From: Abelmoschus esculentus
Lineage: Eukaryota > Streptophyta > Magnoliopsida > Malvales > Malvaceae
NCBI GenBank assembly: GCA_035048815.1
Contig: JAUCBN010000029.1
Location: forward strand, 16,608,501 to 16,672,500
Reading direction: 5' to 3'
DNA: 64,000 bases
Made by a program: the position numbers and the translations under genes. Of the stretch, positions 1-11,600 are shown in pieces. The notes beneath the pieces are model-generated. The model worked only from the letters and a program-made list of their open reading frames with translations. It had not been told where the DNA came from and did not search any database. The number at the start of each line of letters is the position of its first letter. Within the stretch, counting starts at the first letter, position 1.

Positions 1-101
1 GGAACTGCGTGAGTATTGCATTAAATGGAATTCCACGTAAACGACGCCGTTGGAGTTAAAAGATCAATGCGGCAAAAAGGATGAAGAAAAGAAATCAGAA
101 A

Positions 102-175
102 TGGCCCATACAGGTCTCAAACCTGTGACCTTCAGGTTACTAGTACGACACTCTAACCAATTGAGCTAATAGGCC
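102..175 (-). pseudogene. Degenerate tRNA-Ile-like gene with an AGT anticodon
   Basis: The minus strand reads as a 74-nt tRNA with an intact 7-bp acceptor stem, a D arm, and a T arm with an A/B-box layout. It most resembles plant tRNA-Ile(AAT) as I recall it. The anticodon position reads AGT (Thr), and the two anticodon-stem pairs next to the loop are A-C and T-C mismatches. The B box has TTTGA in place of TTCGA. Several differences from the remembered Ile sequence are C-to-T or G-to-A, as expected from decay of methylated cytosines. It is probably a non-functional copy. No intron is visible. Confidence 0.7.
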
Positions 176-1000
176 ATTATTGAAAGGGGAATTGAATAGA
201 GATTCTTACTAAGTAATAAAACTCACACATTGGTTCTTTAGATGCGGCACTTTCCCTATCAAATTCCCTGATCCCTTCTGCTGTACTCTGGAACCCGTTT
301 GAATCACCAATCAGAGATGAAACCACTTGATTCAAACACAAATGAGACAATTTAAACCAGTTTATTATACTTGTAATAAGTAAAATTTATCCCGCAAACC
401 AATTCCATTGAAGAGTTTTGAATTCCAAGGGTTTGATTTTCATTCTCCTCATCCGCACCGTCGTTCCCAGGGGATCCGAATTCTTGACCCGGACAGAGCT
501 TCACCTTGGAAAACAGAATCCATTGCAACAGAGAAGAGGCTTAGGACAATCAACGGGATCAGCATCTCAGCTACAAGATCCGGTAATATCGAAGCTACCA
601 TTTTTAAGCGATCAACCCCCTTCCCTTAAGAAACCAAAATGAATAAATAAACAAGTTGACTCGAATTTTTATAAGAATTCAAAAACTTGATTCGGATTTT
701 TTTAACTCGATTTAAAATTTTTTGAATGAAAGTTTAAATAAAAAAATTAGACTCGTGAACCCGAATAATTCAAGTTTTTTTTACTCGACTAAACTTAACT
801 CGATCAAACACTCACCTCTAACATCAATGTTTTCTAATAATGTTAACCGAAGGGACTACAATGAAAGTGGACTAAAAGGTAAGTGATCCAATAAAAATTT
901 TAAAAATTTAGTGATCAAAATAAATGTATCCTAAAAGTTCAGTGATCATTGATGTACTTTACCCCTACATTTAAAGTGGAAAAAACAGTTTCGTAATTGG
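176..1000. other. Intergenic, no convincing gene
   Basis: Short open frames around 408-642 start at non-ATG codons and resemble no family I know. The part from about 640 to 830 is rich in ACTCGA-type words and ends in CACTCACCTCTA. It looks like a decayed, one-ended relative of the hAT-type element at 29106-29615. Nothing else is assignable. Confidence 0.5.
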
Positions 1001-1210
1001 GAAAAATTATTAGTTGAACCTTGTTCATCATTTCATCCATGGTTTTAAGTAATCAGGATCGTTGATCTTAATATTTTTAAGTGAATCATCATCTCTTTTC
1101 TACATAGATTTAATGAGTAAATAATTATTTAAATGGTTATTTAAAGATCAACGGTCCTAATTGCTTGGACCATGAATGACCTAATGAATAAGTTGCACCT
1201 AATAATGAGC
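1001..1210. mobile_element. MITE family A, copy 1 (about 210 bp)
   Basis: The two ends are imperfect inverted repeats beginning with AAATTATTAG-type sequence. The inner halves also pair: a stretch reading AATCAGGATCGTTGATCTTAA is answered by its near complement further right. Length and sequence match the copies at 24660, 32274 and 62191. Unlike those copies, no clear 9-bp target duplication is visible here. Confidence 0.65.
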
Positions 1211-1218
1211 ACAAATGA

Positions 1219-1533
1219 TCATGAAACTGCCCCCCCTGTCTCATTCCTATTGCCGTACAATAAATAGAACCTTGAAGGTTTAGTCTGGAAATTCCTTCTT
1301 CGTTGCATGTTAATAACCCCGCTCGATCTCACGGCTTGAAAAAGAAACGCCTTGTGGGGATTTCCTCCGGCAATCCATGCTAAGTCCTTGTAATTCGACG
1401 GGGATCGACGGCCGGGAGCAGGTTTGGGTGGTTGGTTGGAACGGCGGTGTCGTCTGCACTTGAAGGAACCAGGGTGTTTGGTGGGCGAACACAGGCAGGT
1501 ACGGCTCTGTGACTTGGCGCTGGGTGACGCCAT
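1219..1533 (-). CDS. Small CLCSPT-motif protein of unknown function
   Basis: This is a single-exon frame of 104 residues. The motif CLCSPTKHPGSFKCRRHR near residues 13-30 is the hallmark of a plant family often labelled serine-rich protein-like, where it normally reads CLCSPT(T/N)HPGSFRC. The ATG at 1533 was chosen because the frame upstream has no other ATG and the family motif normally lies close to the N terminus. There is no signal peptide or membrane segment, and the C-terminal part is basic. The molecular function of the family is not known to me. The gene is compact and lies just left of family A MITE sequence. Expression is not tested here. Confidence 0.7.
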   Translation of the reverse strand: MASPSAKSQSRTCLCSPTKHPGSFKCRRHRRSNQPPKPAPGRRSPSNYKDLAWIAGGNPHKAFLFQAVRSSGVINMQRRRNFQTKPSRFYLLYGNRNETGGAVS

Positions 1534-2441
1534 GGGAGAATGTAAATTAATGTTGATTGTTTCTTTGGGTTTGTTTTTTCCAGACAAAACTGATTTTGTT
1601 CTGCTTTGTCACATGTTTTGAAGGGTTAATAAGAAGCGGAGGGAATTGGTTAAATAGAACAAACGATGCATGACAGTGAAACAGACAGTTCTTCACCTTT
1701 TATTGCACAAAATAAATTCTCTTAAAATTAAACCCCAACAAAACACGGTTTATCCAGTTTTATCTGCTATTAATTTTATATAATCGGACTTTAATATATA
1801 TATTAAAATACTAATATAGATTTAAAATATATATATTTGTTGTTTTAAAAAGAAAAGAATAATTAAATTTGAGCTTTCGGGTTTGAATTTTAAAAATTTT
1901 ATTAGATCAAACTTAAATTTAAACTTAAAAAAAATTAATTATTAATTGAATTGTATTTAAACTTTATAAAATCCTATTTATGTCTGATCCATTTCCAACG
2001 ATACTCAGAGGCTTTTCTTATAAGCGGTTCATAGCACACGGGGCAAGAAAACAAATCAGAAAAATAAAAATAAATATAAACATTAAATAATGTATATATT
2101 ATTTATAATAATTTAAATATAAATAAAAATAAAAATAGGGTTTGTAAATCAAAATAGTAACCTTAAAAACTATTAAAATAAATATTTTAATATAATAATA
2201 AATTTATATTATTTAAATATGTTTATATTACACCAATCAACAATTCATTTTAAACAGATGAAATGATTTTATAAATGAACAAAGTGACATTGTTAAACCC
2301 CATTACAAAGCAATCCAAGTTTGTTTGTTTCTCTTAAATGGATCTCTACCAGGACAAGACATAACAAAAACATGATCAAATTTCGGATTGCCCAGAAAAA
2401 AATAAAAAACATCACAATCTAAACGTGGGACTAAAATTCAG
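1534..2441. other. AT-rich intergenic stretch, no gene seen
   Basis: The right-hand part is the 3' flank of the minus-strand gene starting at 2789, and the left-hand part is the upstream flank of the gene starting at 1533. Between them there is only A/T-rich sequence with no coding signal. Confidence 0.6.
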
Positions 2442-2789
2442 TCATTTCCATGACTTCGCCGTTGATCTCCTCATATAATAATCTTCAGTATCGTTTTGAT
2501 CTTTGCGTGGAGACTTCACGGTCCCGTGAAAACCGGTGAAGCGCGGCGAAGAGGGAGGCGACGCTGCAGCGACATCCAAGGCCAAGCACCCCTCGTTCCA
2601 TGTTCTCCTCATGGGATAAGACACGTTCTTGCTTTTAGGGGATCCATGGGGACAATTCCTACGGGACTTATCATGGAGTGCACAGCCACAGTTCTTGTGG
2701 TATGGCCGTCGCTCGTTGATGATGTCGCAGCCAGAGATGCACCCTTCGTAGATCGATCGGAAGAGGCCTTCGGAAGCTCCGGCAGCCAT
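2442..2789 (-). CDS. Conserved small plant protein of unknown function
   Basis: This is a single-exon frame of 115 residues. The N-terminal half carries a block I recognise from a small conserved land-plant family of hypothetical proteins: EGLFRSIYEGCISGCD at residues 7-22, then RRPYHKNCGCALHDKSRRNC, then the basic PKSKNVSYPMRRTW segment. Five cysteines lie in the first 50 residues. The C-terminal half is low-complexity and less conserved. There is no signal peptide, membrane helix or known catalytic motif. The ATG at 2789 begins MAAGASEGLFR, which fits the family start. A TATA-like box lies about 115 bp upstream. It is divergently arranged with the LRR gene at 3422. Role unknown. Confidence 0.8.
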   Translation of the reverse strand: MAAGASEGLFRSIYEGCISGCDIINERRPYHKNCGCALHDKSRRNCPHGSPKSKNVSYPMRRTWNEGCLALDVAAASPPSSPRFTGFHGTVKSPRKDQNDTEDYYMRRSTAKSWK

Positions 2790-3421
2790 GTTCCTTGTGT
2801 AACGATCGACACAACGTCACGGTGTATGTGTGTGAGGGTGCTATCGAAATGTGGCTAACCTTTCAATGAAGGGAAACAATGGTTTGGTTTATAGGAAAGC
2901 AGTTATATATGTGGGGGAAAACAACGGAGGGATCATTTGTTTGGGAACGGTAGATGCGGCCATGGCGACAACAATATTGACTCAGTCATATTACCTGGAA
3001 CGAATATTTTAATATATTTTCGGTATTTTTATTTTTAACCATCTTAATATCTATTCGGTTTTAATATAATCGTTATATTATGTTACAATAATAATTGTAC
3101 TCTAACTTAAACTGATATGATTCAAGTCTTAATAAAGATTATTTTGAATTAGAGATCCCGAGTTTTGTGCAGTAATCAAAGGTATTAACCATTTTTATCA
3201 ATTTGATTTTTTTTAAATAATATCTAATATTTAAATTTTAAATTAAAATCGAGATGATTTATTTAACCCTAACAAACCGATATATATATATATATATAGA
3301 CACACACACACTATATTATGAGTTGAACAATTCATTTTGTTTTCTCACGTAAAAAGAAGCAAAAATCCAATCTTTTGTATTCAGAAATTGAAAATACCTC
3401 GTACGTTTTCAGTCGTGCCTG
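2790..3421. other. Divergent intergenic promoter region
   Basis: This 632-bp spacer separates the minus-strand gene at 2789 from the plus-strand gene at 3422 and must hold both promoters. A (TA)n-(CA)n microsatellite occupies about 3281-3311, roughly 110 bp upstream of the LRR-gene ATG, and may double as its TATA region. No other sites were identified. Confidence 0.5.
2904..2910 (-). promoter_or_regulatory. TATA-like box of the gene starting at 2789
   Basis: TATATAT on the minus strand lies about 115 bp upstream of the ATG, a plausible plant TATA position. The call rests on motif and spacing only. Confidence 0.4.
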
Positions 3422-4615
3422 ATGAAGAACACAGTTGCTAACAGTCTTCTTGTTCTTGTGTTGTTTGTTACTTTCACGAACATTCCCTTCACCGTTGCCC
3501 GACAAGCCCATGCAACGTCTGAAAATTCAACAAGGGTGTTTTATTACAGTGACGAGTTGGGTTCTGGTGGTGAGTTTGAGTCCATTCCATCGTCCCTGAC
3601 CTTCGACAACCCTAGGCTTAAGCGTGCCTACGTTGCTTTACAAGCATGGAAGCAAGCTATTATCTCGGATCCGTTCAACCTTACGTCCAATTGGGTGGGA
3701 TCCAACGTATGCAACTATACTGGAGTTTTTTGTACCTCGGCTCTGGATGATCCGTCCATCAAAACCGTGGCCGGCATCGATCTTAACCACGGCGACATCG
3801 CCGGAAACCTCCCGGAGGAACTCGGACTCCTCGACGATATTTCATTGTTTCACGTCAACTCCAACAGGTTTTGCGGCAAGCTGCCATGGAGTTTGGAGAA
3901 ACTGAAGCATCTTTACGAGCTGGATGTCAGCAACAACCGGTTTGCAGGGAAGTTTCCTACCGTTGTTCTCCGTATGCCAAACCTTAAATACCTTGATCTC
4001 AGGTTCAACGACTTCGAAGGTAAAGTACCCAAAGCTCTGTTTGAGAAAAACCTGGACGCCATTTTCATAAACCATAACAGGTTTTCTTTTGAACTCCCTG
4101 AAAACCTCGGGAACTCGCCTGTCTCAGTCATTGTTTTAGCCAACAACAGGTTCCATGGATGTCTTCCCACAAGCTTGGGGAACATGTCGAGTACAATAAA
4201 TGAGATGGTTTTGAGTAACAACGGGTTACATTCATGTTTGCCAAAAGAGATTGGGTTGCTGAAGAACCTGCAAGTTCTTGATGTGAGGAAGAATGAACTG
4301 ATGGGTGAATTGCCTTTGTCGATTCAAGAAATGGAAAGCTTGGAACGCCTGGATTTGTCTCATAACATGTTTTCTGGGGCTGTTCCTCAACATTTATGTT
4401 CCATACCAAACTTGCAGAAATTTAATTTTAATCACAATTTCTTCAATGGGGAGCCACCGGTGTGTTTGGATTTGGTGGAATCTGATGACGGGAAAAACTG
4501 TTTCCATGGCAGACCGGTTCAAAGATCGAGATTACAGTGCAAAATGTTTCTTACCAAGGCCAGGCCTCAAGATTGTAGTGTCCTTAACTGCCGTTCGCCG
4601 CCGCCATTCAACTGA
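3422..4615 (+). CDS. LRR-extensin-like secreted protein lacking the extensin domain
   Basis: This is a single-exon gene of 397 residues. Residues 1-26 look like a cleavable signal peptide. An LRR N-terminal cap follows at about 68-108, with conserved WKQAI, NW and cysteine-flanked NVCNYTGVFC. About ten plant-type LRRs then run to residue 350, with repeats of the NxFxGxLPxxLGxL kind. The sequence matches the LRX family of cell-wall proteins that bind RALF peptides and pectin. Here, however, the protein ends after a cysteine-containing hinge with NCRSPPPFN and has no Ser-Pro-rich extensin tail. Arabidopsis has comparable short LRX-like proteins, so this may be natural. The 60 bases after the stop contain no proline-rich continuation. 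Likely apoplastic. Confidence 0.88.
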   Translation: MKNTVANSLLVLVLFVTFTNIPFTVARQAHATSENSTRVFYYSDELGSGGEFESIPSSLTFDNPRLKRAYVALQAWKQAIISDPFNLTSNWVGSNVCNYTGVFCTSALDDPSIKTVAGIDLNHGDIAGNLPEELGLLDDISLFHVNSNRFCGKLPWSLEKLKHLYELDVSNNRFAGKFPTVVLRMPNLKYLDLRFNDFEGKVPKALFEKNLDAIFINHNRFSFELPENLGNSPVSVIVLANNRFHGCLPTSLGNMSSTINEMVLSNNGLHSCLPKEIGLLKNLQVLDVRKNELMGELPLSIQEMESLERLDLSHNMFSGAVPQHLCSIPNLQKFNFNHNFFNGEPPVCLDLVESDDGKNCFHGRPVQRSRLQCKMFLTKARPQDCSVLNCRSPPPFN

Positions 4616-5430
4616 TTCATTTTAAGAAATTTAGTCTCTGATAAGGAAGTGCTTAGAAAACTGGAAACACATGGTAGCTAGGACAGAGAGACAAGATGCC
4701 TGAGCATTGTGTTTTTACTTTTTTTTTTAGCATTTTTCCAGATTTGAGTTTCAATAGTATGAACATTGGGATATTGTCCGGTATTGTCTAGACCGGGTTG
4801 ATGAGTTATATAAAATAATTATATAATAAATTTATAAAAATTTAACCGAAATTAGCTTATTAAATATTGTAAAATGTAGTCATAAAATTATTAATCAAAT
4901 CAAATTATTTAAAATCAAATTAATATAACTCTTCAAATTTTTTATTATTAATTTTTTTAAAAATTATTAATTGAAACAAATTAAGTTCATTTAAATAAAA
5001 TTTTGATTATTTTAACTTTAATTTAAAATAAATTTAAGAAACAATAAATTAAAATTAAGTTTTTAATATATTTTTATTTTATATTTTAAATTTTAAAATA
5101 TTTAGTATTACTATATATTAAGGATTATTGATGGAATTTAAACTTAAACATAAAAATTATTAACTATACATTAAATTATTAATTAATTTAATTAATTAAT
5201 TTTAAATTAAATTAAATGATAATAATTTTAACAGTTAATCAACCAAATGTATAATTAATTATTCAAATTAAATTTTAATAAATTAATTAATTTGATTTTA
5301 ACTTAATAATGAACCGTAATGTAAAATATATTTTAAATTTTGCAACTGATCATAAATTAATTCTCGAAACTTTGTCGAGTAGACCAAAAAGAAACGACGC
5401 CGTTCACCATTTACCCATTTAACGTTATCT
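4616..5430. other. AT-rich intergenic stretch, no gene seen
   Basis: This holds the 3' flank of the LRR gene, then very A/T-rich sequence with many short TTAATT words. No coding potential or clear element ends were seen. Confidence 0.6.
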
Positions 5431-5447
5431 TCTGTCCAGTCTCCTCC

Positions 5448-5500
5448 TATATATATCCCGAGCCCACACTGCAAGAAGGACGCTTAACATTAAACCCTAA
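5448..5500 (+). promoter_or_regulatory. TATA box and telo-box of the lysine-rich protein gene
   Basis: CTATATATATCC at 5448-5458 is a good TATA box. AAACCCTAA at 5492-5500 is a telo-box, an element common in plant genes for ribosome biogenesis and translation factors. A long T tract precedes the ATG at 5688. Assignment is by motif and position. Confidence 0.5.
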
Positions 5501-5687
5501 TTTTCTTGCATCAATTTTGTTTTCTCGAGAAACAAACATTTTCCTCTGATCTCTAATTGCCTTCAATTGTCAACGAACTCTAAACTATCATTCAATCTTA
5601 TCATAGCATTTTTAATAAATTCTCGTACATTTTCTGAATCCACTTTTTTTTTTTTTTTTTTTTTGATTTGGGGGAAAAGGTAGAAAA

Positions 5688-8600
5688 ATGGTGGGAGGAG
5701 GAAGCAGAAGGGACGAAGGGTCTGTGGTAATCACTAACACGAACGTGTTCGCGGCTCTCGAAACTCTCAGAAAGAAGAAGAAGTCTGACAAGGACCGACG
5801 TTCTAATAAGTCTTCTTCCAAATCTCAACAAGAACCCCAGCCGCAGGTGTTCTGGGTTCCGGCACCTCTTACTGTCAAATCTTGGGCCGATGTGGATGAC
5901 GAAGACGATGATGATTTTTATGCTACGACTGCTCCACCTCAGTCCGTTTGGGGATCCTCAGAACCTTCTCAAAGTCATGAAGAACAGACAGCTAACGTAG
6001 AGGTGAATAGACTTATTGGTTAAACTATAATTTGGCATTTTTTTCTACATCCATTAGTGCAGTTTTTAAAAATATTCATATTTTGAATTTCTGGTTGTTT
6101 TTTTGTTGCTATTTGAATGATTGTGGATGATTATGTGATTGGAAATTGTGCCATGAAAGCTTCGTTGTCATCGATGATTAGAAATTGAACTTGAGCAAAT
6201 AGATTGATGGCTGAAGCTGATAACAAGCATAGTTGTAACTTGCAATGGAATTTAATTTGGGTTATATAAATCGTAGATTGAATTTTTGGTTTTCTACTTG
6301 CTGTGCTCAATTTTGAATGCAAGTACTTGAACTGGTAGCTGTGATGCCTGAGATTGCCTCTATTGAGGACCTTTTCTCCCCGGGGTTATGTGTAACACGA
6401 TAAATCGAACAGAATAAAAATGGGGAGAAAACAGAAGAGTAAGATGTGATCAGAAGAAAATCTCAAGAAGAAACGCTTCTCTGAGAAATGTTCATAGCAG
6501 TCAACAACAGGATAAAGAAATGAAAATAACAATCTGGACAAAATAAAGATGCCCTAAGTCAAAACTCAGCGTTTTGCTACCTTTCTCCCAAAGTGCACCG
6601 TTTCATTAAACCATATTATTAGCCCAAAACAGAAATTAAAACACTCCAACGGCTATATCAGTTTCCTTCTCTAACAATGGCCTGCTTTTGAAGAACATCC
6701 TTGTCCTCAAGGATGGAAATTCGGAAATTGGATCAGCAGTTGATGAAGGACTTCCCACGTAGCATCTTCCGGAAACGAATTGGTTCATTCCACCAAGACT
6801 TCAGTCACCGCCCGATTACCTCTCTTCCCAATCCTCCTTTCCAGAATTTTGTAGGGCTCCTTAGCAATCCCTCCATCAGGGCCAATTATTGGCAACTCAG
6901 ATTGAACCTGGTCCAGACCTACATGTTTCTTTAGTTGGGAGACATGGAAAACTGGATGTACTTTGGAATCAGCTGGTAGTTGTAACTCATAAGCTACCCT
7001 CCCAATTTTTGCCTTGATTTGGAAAGGTCCAAACCATTTTGGTGCAAGCTTTTGACAGCTCCTGTGCTTCACCGATTGCTGTCTATACGGCTGCAACTTC
7101 AAATAGACCAGTTCACCCACCAAAAACTCACAATCACTCCTTTTTTTATCTGCTTGAAGCTTCATTCGATTCTGGGCTCTTTGGAGATGAAATTTCAGCA
7201 TTTTGAGGGCTGCTTCTCTATGTTGCATCTCTTTATCCACTGTGGCTACTCTTGAGTCTCCAGATACATAGGGAATATGGCACGGAGGGCTCTGTCCATA
7301 CAGGGCCTGATAAGGAGACATTCCAATAGCAGAGTGGTACGAAGTATTGTACCACCATTCAACCAAGTGTAACCAACAATCCCATTCCTTGGGCCTCTCC
7401 CCTGTCATGCATCGGAGGTATGTTTCCAAACACTTGTTCAGCCTCTCAGTCTGGCCATCAGATTGGGGATGATAAGCAGTGGAAGCATTCACAGATACTC
7501 CAAGCTTCCCAAATAGCTCTCTCCAAAAAGTACTCATGAATATCTTATCCCTATCACACATTATGTCACTAGGAAGACCATGTAGCCTAAAAATGTTCTC
7601 CATAAAGATTCGAGCAACATCCTTGGTTGTGTATGGATGACTAAGGGATAAGAAATGTCCATATTTGGATAGTCTATCAATCACCACCAGTATGGTGTTT
7701 TTCTTCCTGGAATTTGGTAGCCCATCTACAAAATCCATGCTAATCGAGGACCACATTTTTTCTGGAATAGGCAAAGGTTGTAATAAACCTTTGGGATGAA
7801 TCAGTTCGTCTTTATTCTTTTGACAAATGGAGCACTCTCGAACTTTCTGTTTAATTTCCTTTCTCATTCCTTTCCAATAAAATGTTTCTCCCATCCTCTG
7901 GGTTGTTGCTACCACACCTGAATGGTCACCAATTCCACTCCCATGAAAAAATTCCAGAAGCTATTTCCTTAGTTCAACATTATTTCCAACCAGCACCTTC
8001 CCTTTCCTTTTAAGGCACTTCCCATTCCACGTATATTTCTTATGCCTGCCAGACCCTTTTTGTAAGTCTTCAATTATCTTCTTAAGGTGATCATCCTGCT
8101 GCCATGATTCTTCAATTTTCTTCCATAAATCCGAGCTCATACTGCTCACAGTCATAACCAAACAGTGTTGTTCTTCATTCTCCCTCGGCCTTCTTGACAA
8201 ACTGTCAGCCACTACATTGTTAATGCCCTTTTTATAGCAAATTTCATAGTCAAACCCCATCATTTTCATGACCCATTTTTGCTGGGCAGGTGTCACAGCT
8301 TGGTTTCCTGCTAGGAACTTGAGGCTCTGGTGGTCAGTTTTGATCTTGAAGTGTCTGCCTATCAAGTAAGTTGACCATTTCTTCACTGCTAAAAGCACAG
8401 CCAACATCTCTTTCTCGTATACAGATAAGGCTTGATGCCTTACTCCCAATCCCTTGCTAAAATATGCCAAGGGCTTCCCTCCTTGTGTTAAGACTGCGCC
8501 AACACCCACATCAGAAGCATCAGTTTCTACAGTAAATTCAGCTGAAAACTCAGTACTGGAGCAGTGCAAACTGCTTCCTTTAATTTTCCAAAAGTTTCCT

Positions 8601-11600
8601 CTTCCCCCTTAGTCCACCTCCAAGCCCCTTTTTTGAGCAAATTGGTTAATGGTCTTGCTAAACTACCATAACCAGGGATGAATCTTCTGTAGTAACCCGA
8701 GATTCCCAAAAATCCTCTTAATTCTCTAATGGAATTAGGTGATGGCCACTCCAATATACATTTCACCTTGTGGCTGTCCATTTCTATTCTCCCATTAGAA
8801 ATCACATACCCTAGATAATCAATGGTTGTAGCTCCAAAACAACATTTATTCCTTTTGGCAAACAAGGAATTATCTTTCAGAATCCTCAAAACCTCTTCCA
8901 AGTGTCTCAAGTGGCTATCCCAATCTGGTGAATATACTAGGATATCATCAAAGAACACTAAGACTGATTTTCTCAATTTTTCCTTGAAAACCTTGTTCAT
9001 TAGGCTCTGGAATGTGGCAGGGGCATTTGTTAGCCCAAAGGGTATAACCAGGAACTCATAGTGTCCCTCATGAGTCCTGAAGGTTGTTTTATGAATATCT
9101 GGTTCCCACATTTTGATTTGGTGGTAACCCGATCTCAAATCCAACTTAGAGAAAACTCTTGCAGCCCCTAACTCATCTAGAAGTTCCTCAATTATAGGCA
9201 TGGGGAACTTATCCTTCACTGTACATTGATTCAACTTCCTGTAGTCTACACACATCCTCCACGAACCATCCTTTTTCTTTACCATCACAATTGGAGAAGA
9301 AAAAGAACTGTTGCTGTCTCTGATAATTCCTGCTGCCAACATTTCTTTGACCATTTTCTCAATCTCATTCTTCTGTGCTAGAGGATATCTGTAGGGTTTA
9401 ACTTTAATCACTGCAGATTCGTCCAGCAAGTCAATTCTGTGGTCTCGACCTCTTTCTGGTGGTAGTTCCCTCGGTTCCTCAAAAATTGCAGCATACTTCT
9501 CCAGTAGCTGATTCAACTGTTCTTGATGTCCATGTTGATCTACTGTCATTCCCAGTTGAGCATTAGTATACAACAATGTGATGCTGTAACAACTGGTCCT
9601 CCCCTTCAAAACTCTCCTATACAACCTTGGTTCTGCACACTTCACAGGTTCTGGTTTACACCCCCTTAATGTCACCAGCCCTTGGTCTCTCTTAAAACTC
9701 ATTTCCAAAGTGGCAAGATTAAAAGCATCTAGCAAGGTTTTCGGTTGTAACAGCTTAACATAAGCTCCTATCTCCAACTTCAGATGATTTTTAAATAGAG
9801 AGAGCACATACTGGTCTGGAATTTGTACCTGGTTAATCAAGTGGATGAATTCTTCATAATAATCTTCTACCGAATCCTTTTGCCGCAGAGCCACAAGTTC
9901 ACCAAATGGGTCCTCAAATCCCCCTGGTGCGAATCGTTCGCGCATCTGATTCAAGTACTTTGACCACCTCATTTGGTAGATATCTCCACAAGACCTCAGT
10001 AGGAATTGGTGCCATTGAAGCGCCTTTCCCTCCAAGTGTAACATGACCACCCTGATTTTTGCATTTTCAGGCACGGTTTCTGCTTCGAAGTACTGTTCAA
10101 GCTTCAAAAACCAGCCTTGAAAATCGTTACCATCGAACTTGGGACAGAGGAGTTTGTAAGCAAAATTATTGCTTCCCACAGTCTCCTGTCCTTTGGGTTC
10201 CACCACCTCTCGTACTGGAGTCTCGACCAGAGGAGTCTGAACCCGAGTTTCTTCATTTCCTAGAGCCGATGAAGGAGGGGTAACCGGTGCTTGCCCCAAA
10301 ATACTTCCTGGTGCATCGAAGAGACCACTGGTGTCCAAACGCTTACCCAACCCCAATTCTAGCAACTTTTGGAAGTTGGCCATCATCCTTGTTTCCATGG
10401 ATGAAAACCGATCATCCAAGCTTCCTTCCAAGCGATTGATCTCCGATTGCAGCCGATTAGATTCCTGCCTCCAATCCGCTACTGGAGCCGTATTTTCAGG
10501 CGGTGCCTGAGCTTCAGAAGCAGCTGCGGCCATGGCCAACTAACCCCGAGTCTCCACCATAGTTGCCGAGGATGCTGATGGCTCTGATACCCTTGTAACA
10601 CGATAAATCGAACAGAATAAAAATGGGGGAGAAAACAGAAGAGTAAGATGGGATCAGAAGAAAATCTCAAGAAGAAACGCTTCTCTGAGAAATGTTCATA
10701 GCAGTCAACAACAGGATAAAGAAATGAAAATAACAATCTGGACAAAATAAAGATGCCCTAAGTCAAAACTCAGCGTTTTGCTACCCTTCTCCCAAAGTGC
10801 ACCGTTTCATTAAACCATATTATTAGCCCAAAACAGAAATTAAAACACTCCAACGGCTATATCAGTTTCCTTCTCTAACATTATGATTTAGTTTCACTCT
10901 GCTGCCTGTTTCATGAGTTCATTCATTCTTTTGTAATTCCTATGATTGGATGGCAATAAGTAGACTGGATGATGGAAATTAGTTGCCTTTTTGACAAGCT
11001 GATGCATTATTTGTGATCACAGGATAGTGAGAGTGAAGAGGATATTTTAGATGAAGGCGATGATGATATGGAGGAAGATCATGAACAAGAACAAGAGATT
11101 CAAGTACATCCAGATCCTGTGCTAAAAAGGGATCTTGAAGTTCCTGTGCCACCCAAAGAGGCAGAAAGGCAACTTTCTAAGAAAGAGAGGAAAAAGAAGG
11201 AACTTGCGGAGTTGGAGGCTCTTCTTGCAGATTTTGGAGTTTCACAAAAGGAGAGCAACAACCATGATGAATCACGTGGTAATTTTAACCAACTTGATGC
11301 TTTTATTACTTCCTATATTACTCTGTAATTGTTTAATTGCAACAACATTGTTCCTATAATTTCGGTGGAAAATCTGTTAGTTATTCCTACAGTAGAGGTT
11401 AGAAAGCACTAGAATGAATTCGTAGATGATTTTTGTTTTTGTCAAACAATATTTGATGATTGAATTTCATGGGATGTATCACACAAGGACTATGAAGCTT
11501 GTGAATTGAACTTCAAAGATATGAAATTCTCTCTCAAGTTTGTATATGCATCCATGCATCCTTTTTAAGGTTATTTGGGCTGCTTAGCTAAAAGGTTATT

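Larger units (their letters stand above)
6391..10880 (-). mobile_element. Ty3/gypsy chromovirus LTR retrotransposon, recent and defective
   Basis: Two nearly identical LTRs start TGTAAC and end TAACA. They are flanked by a perfect 5-bp duplication TTATG (6386-6390 and 10881-10885). The minus strand next to the right LTR carries a tRNA-iMet-type primer binding site. Gag, reverse transcriptase, RNase H, integrase and a chromodomain-like end follow in Ty3/gypsy order, so it is a chromovirus. The short LTRs suggest the Reina type, which is an inference. No clean polypurine tract precedes the left (3') LTR. The coding region is broken, so the copy cannot act on its own. It lies antisense in intron 1 of the gene at 5688. 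Confidence 0.95.

Noticed and set aside
408..642. Two overlapping frames that might code a small secreted peptide
   Set aside because: Both start at TTG, have no ATG in a sensible place, and have no recognised peptide motif.
1534..1587. A longer start for the CLCSPT-motif protein
   Set aside because: The extension lacks an ATG; the ATG at 1533 gives the expected MASPSAKS-type start.
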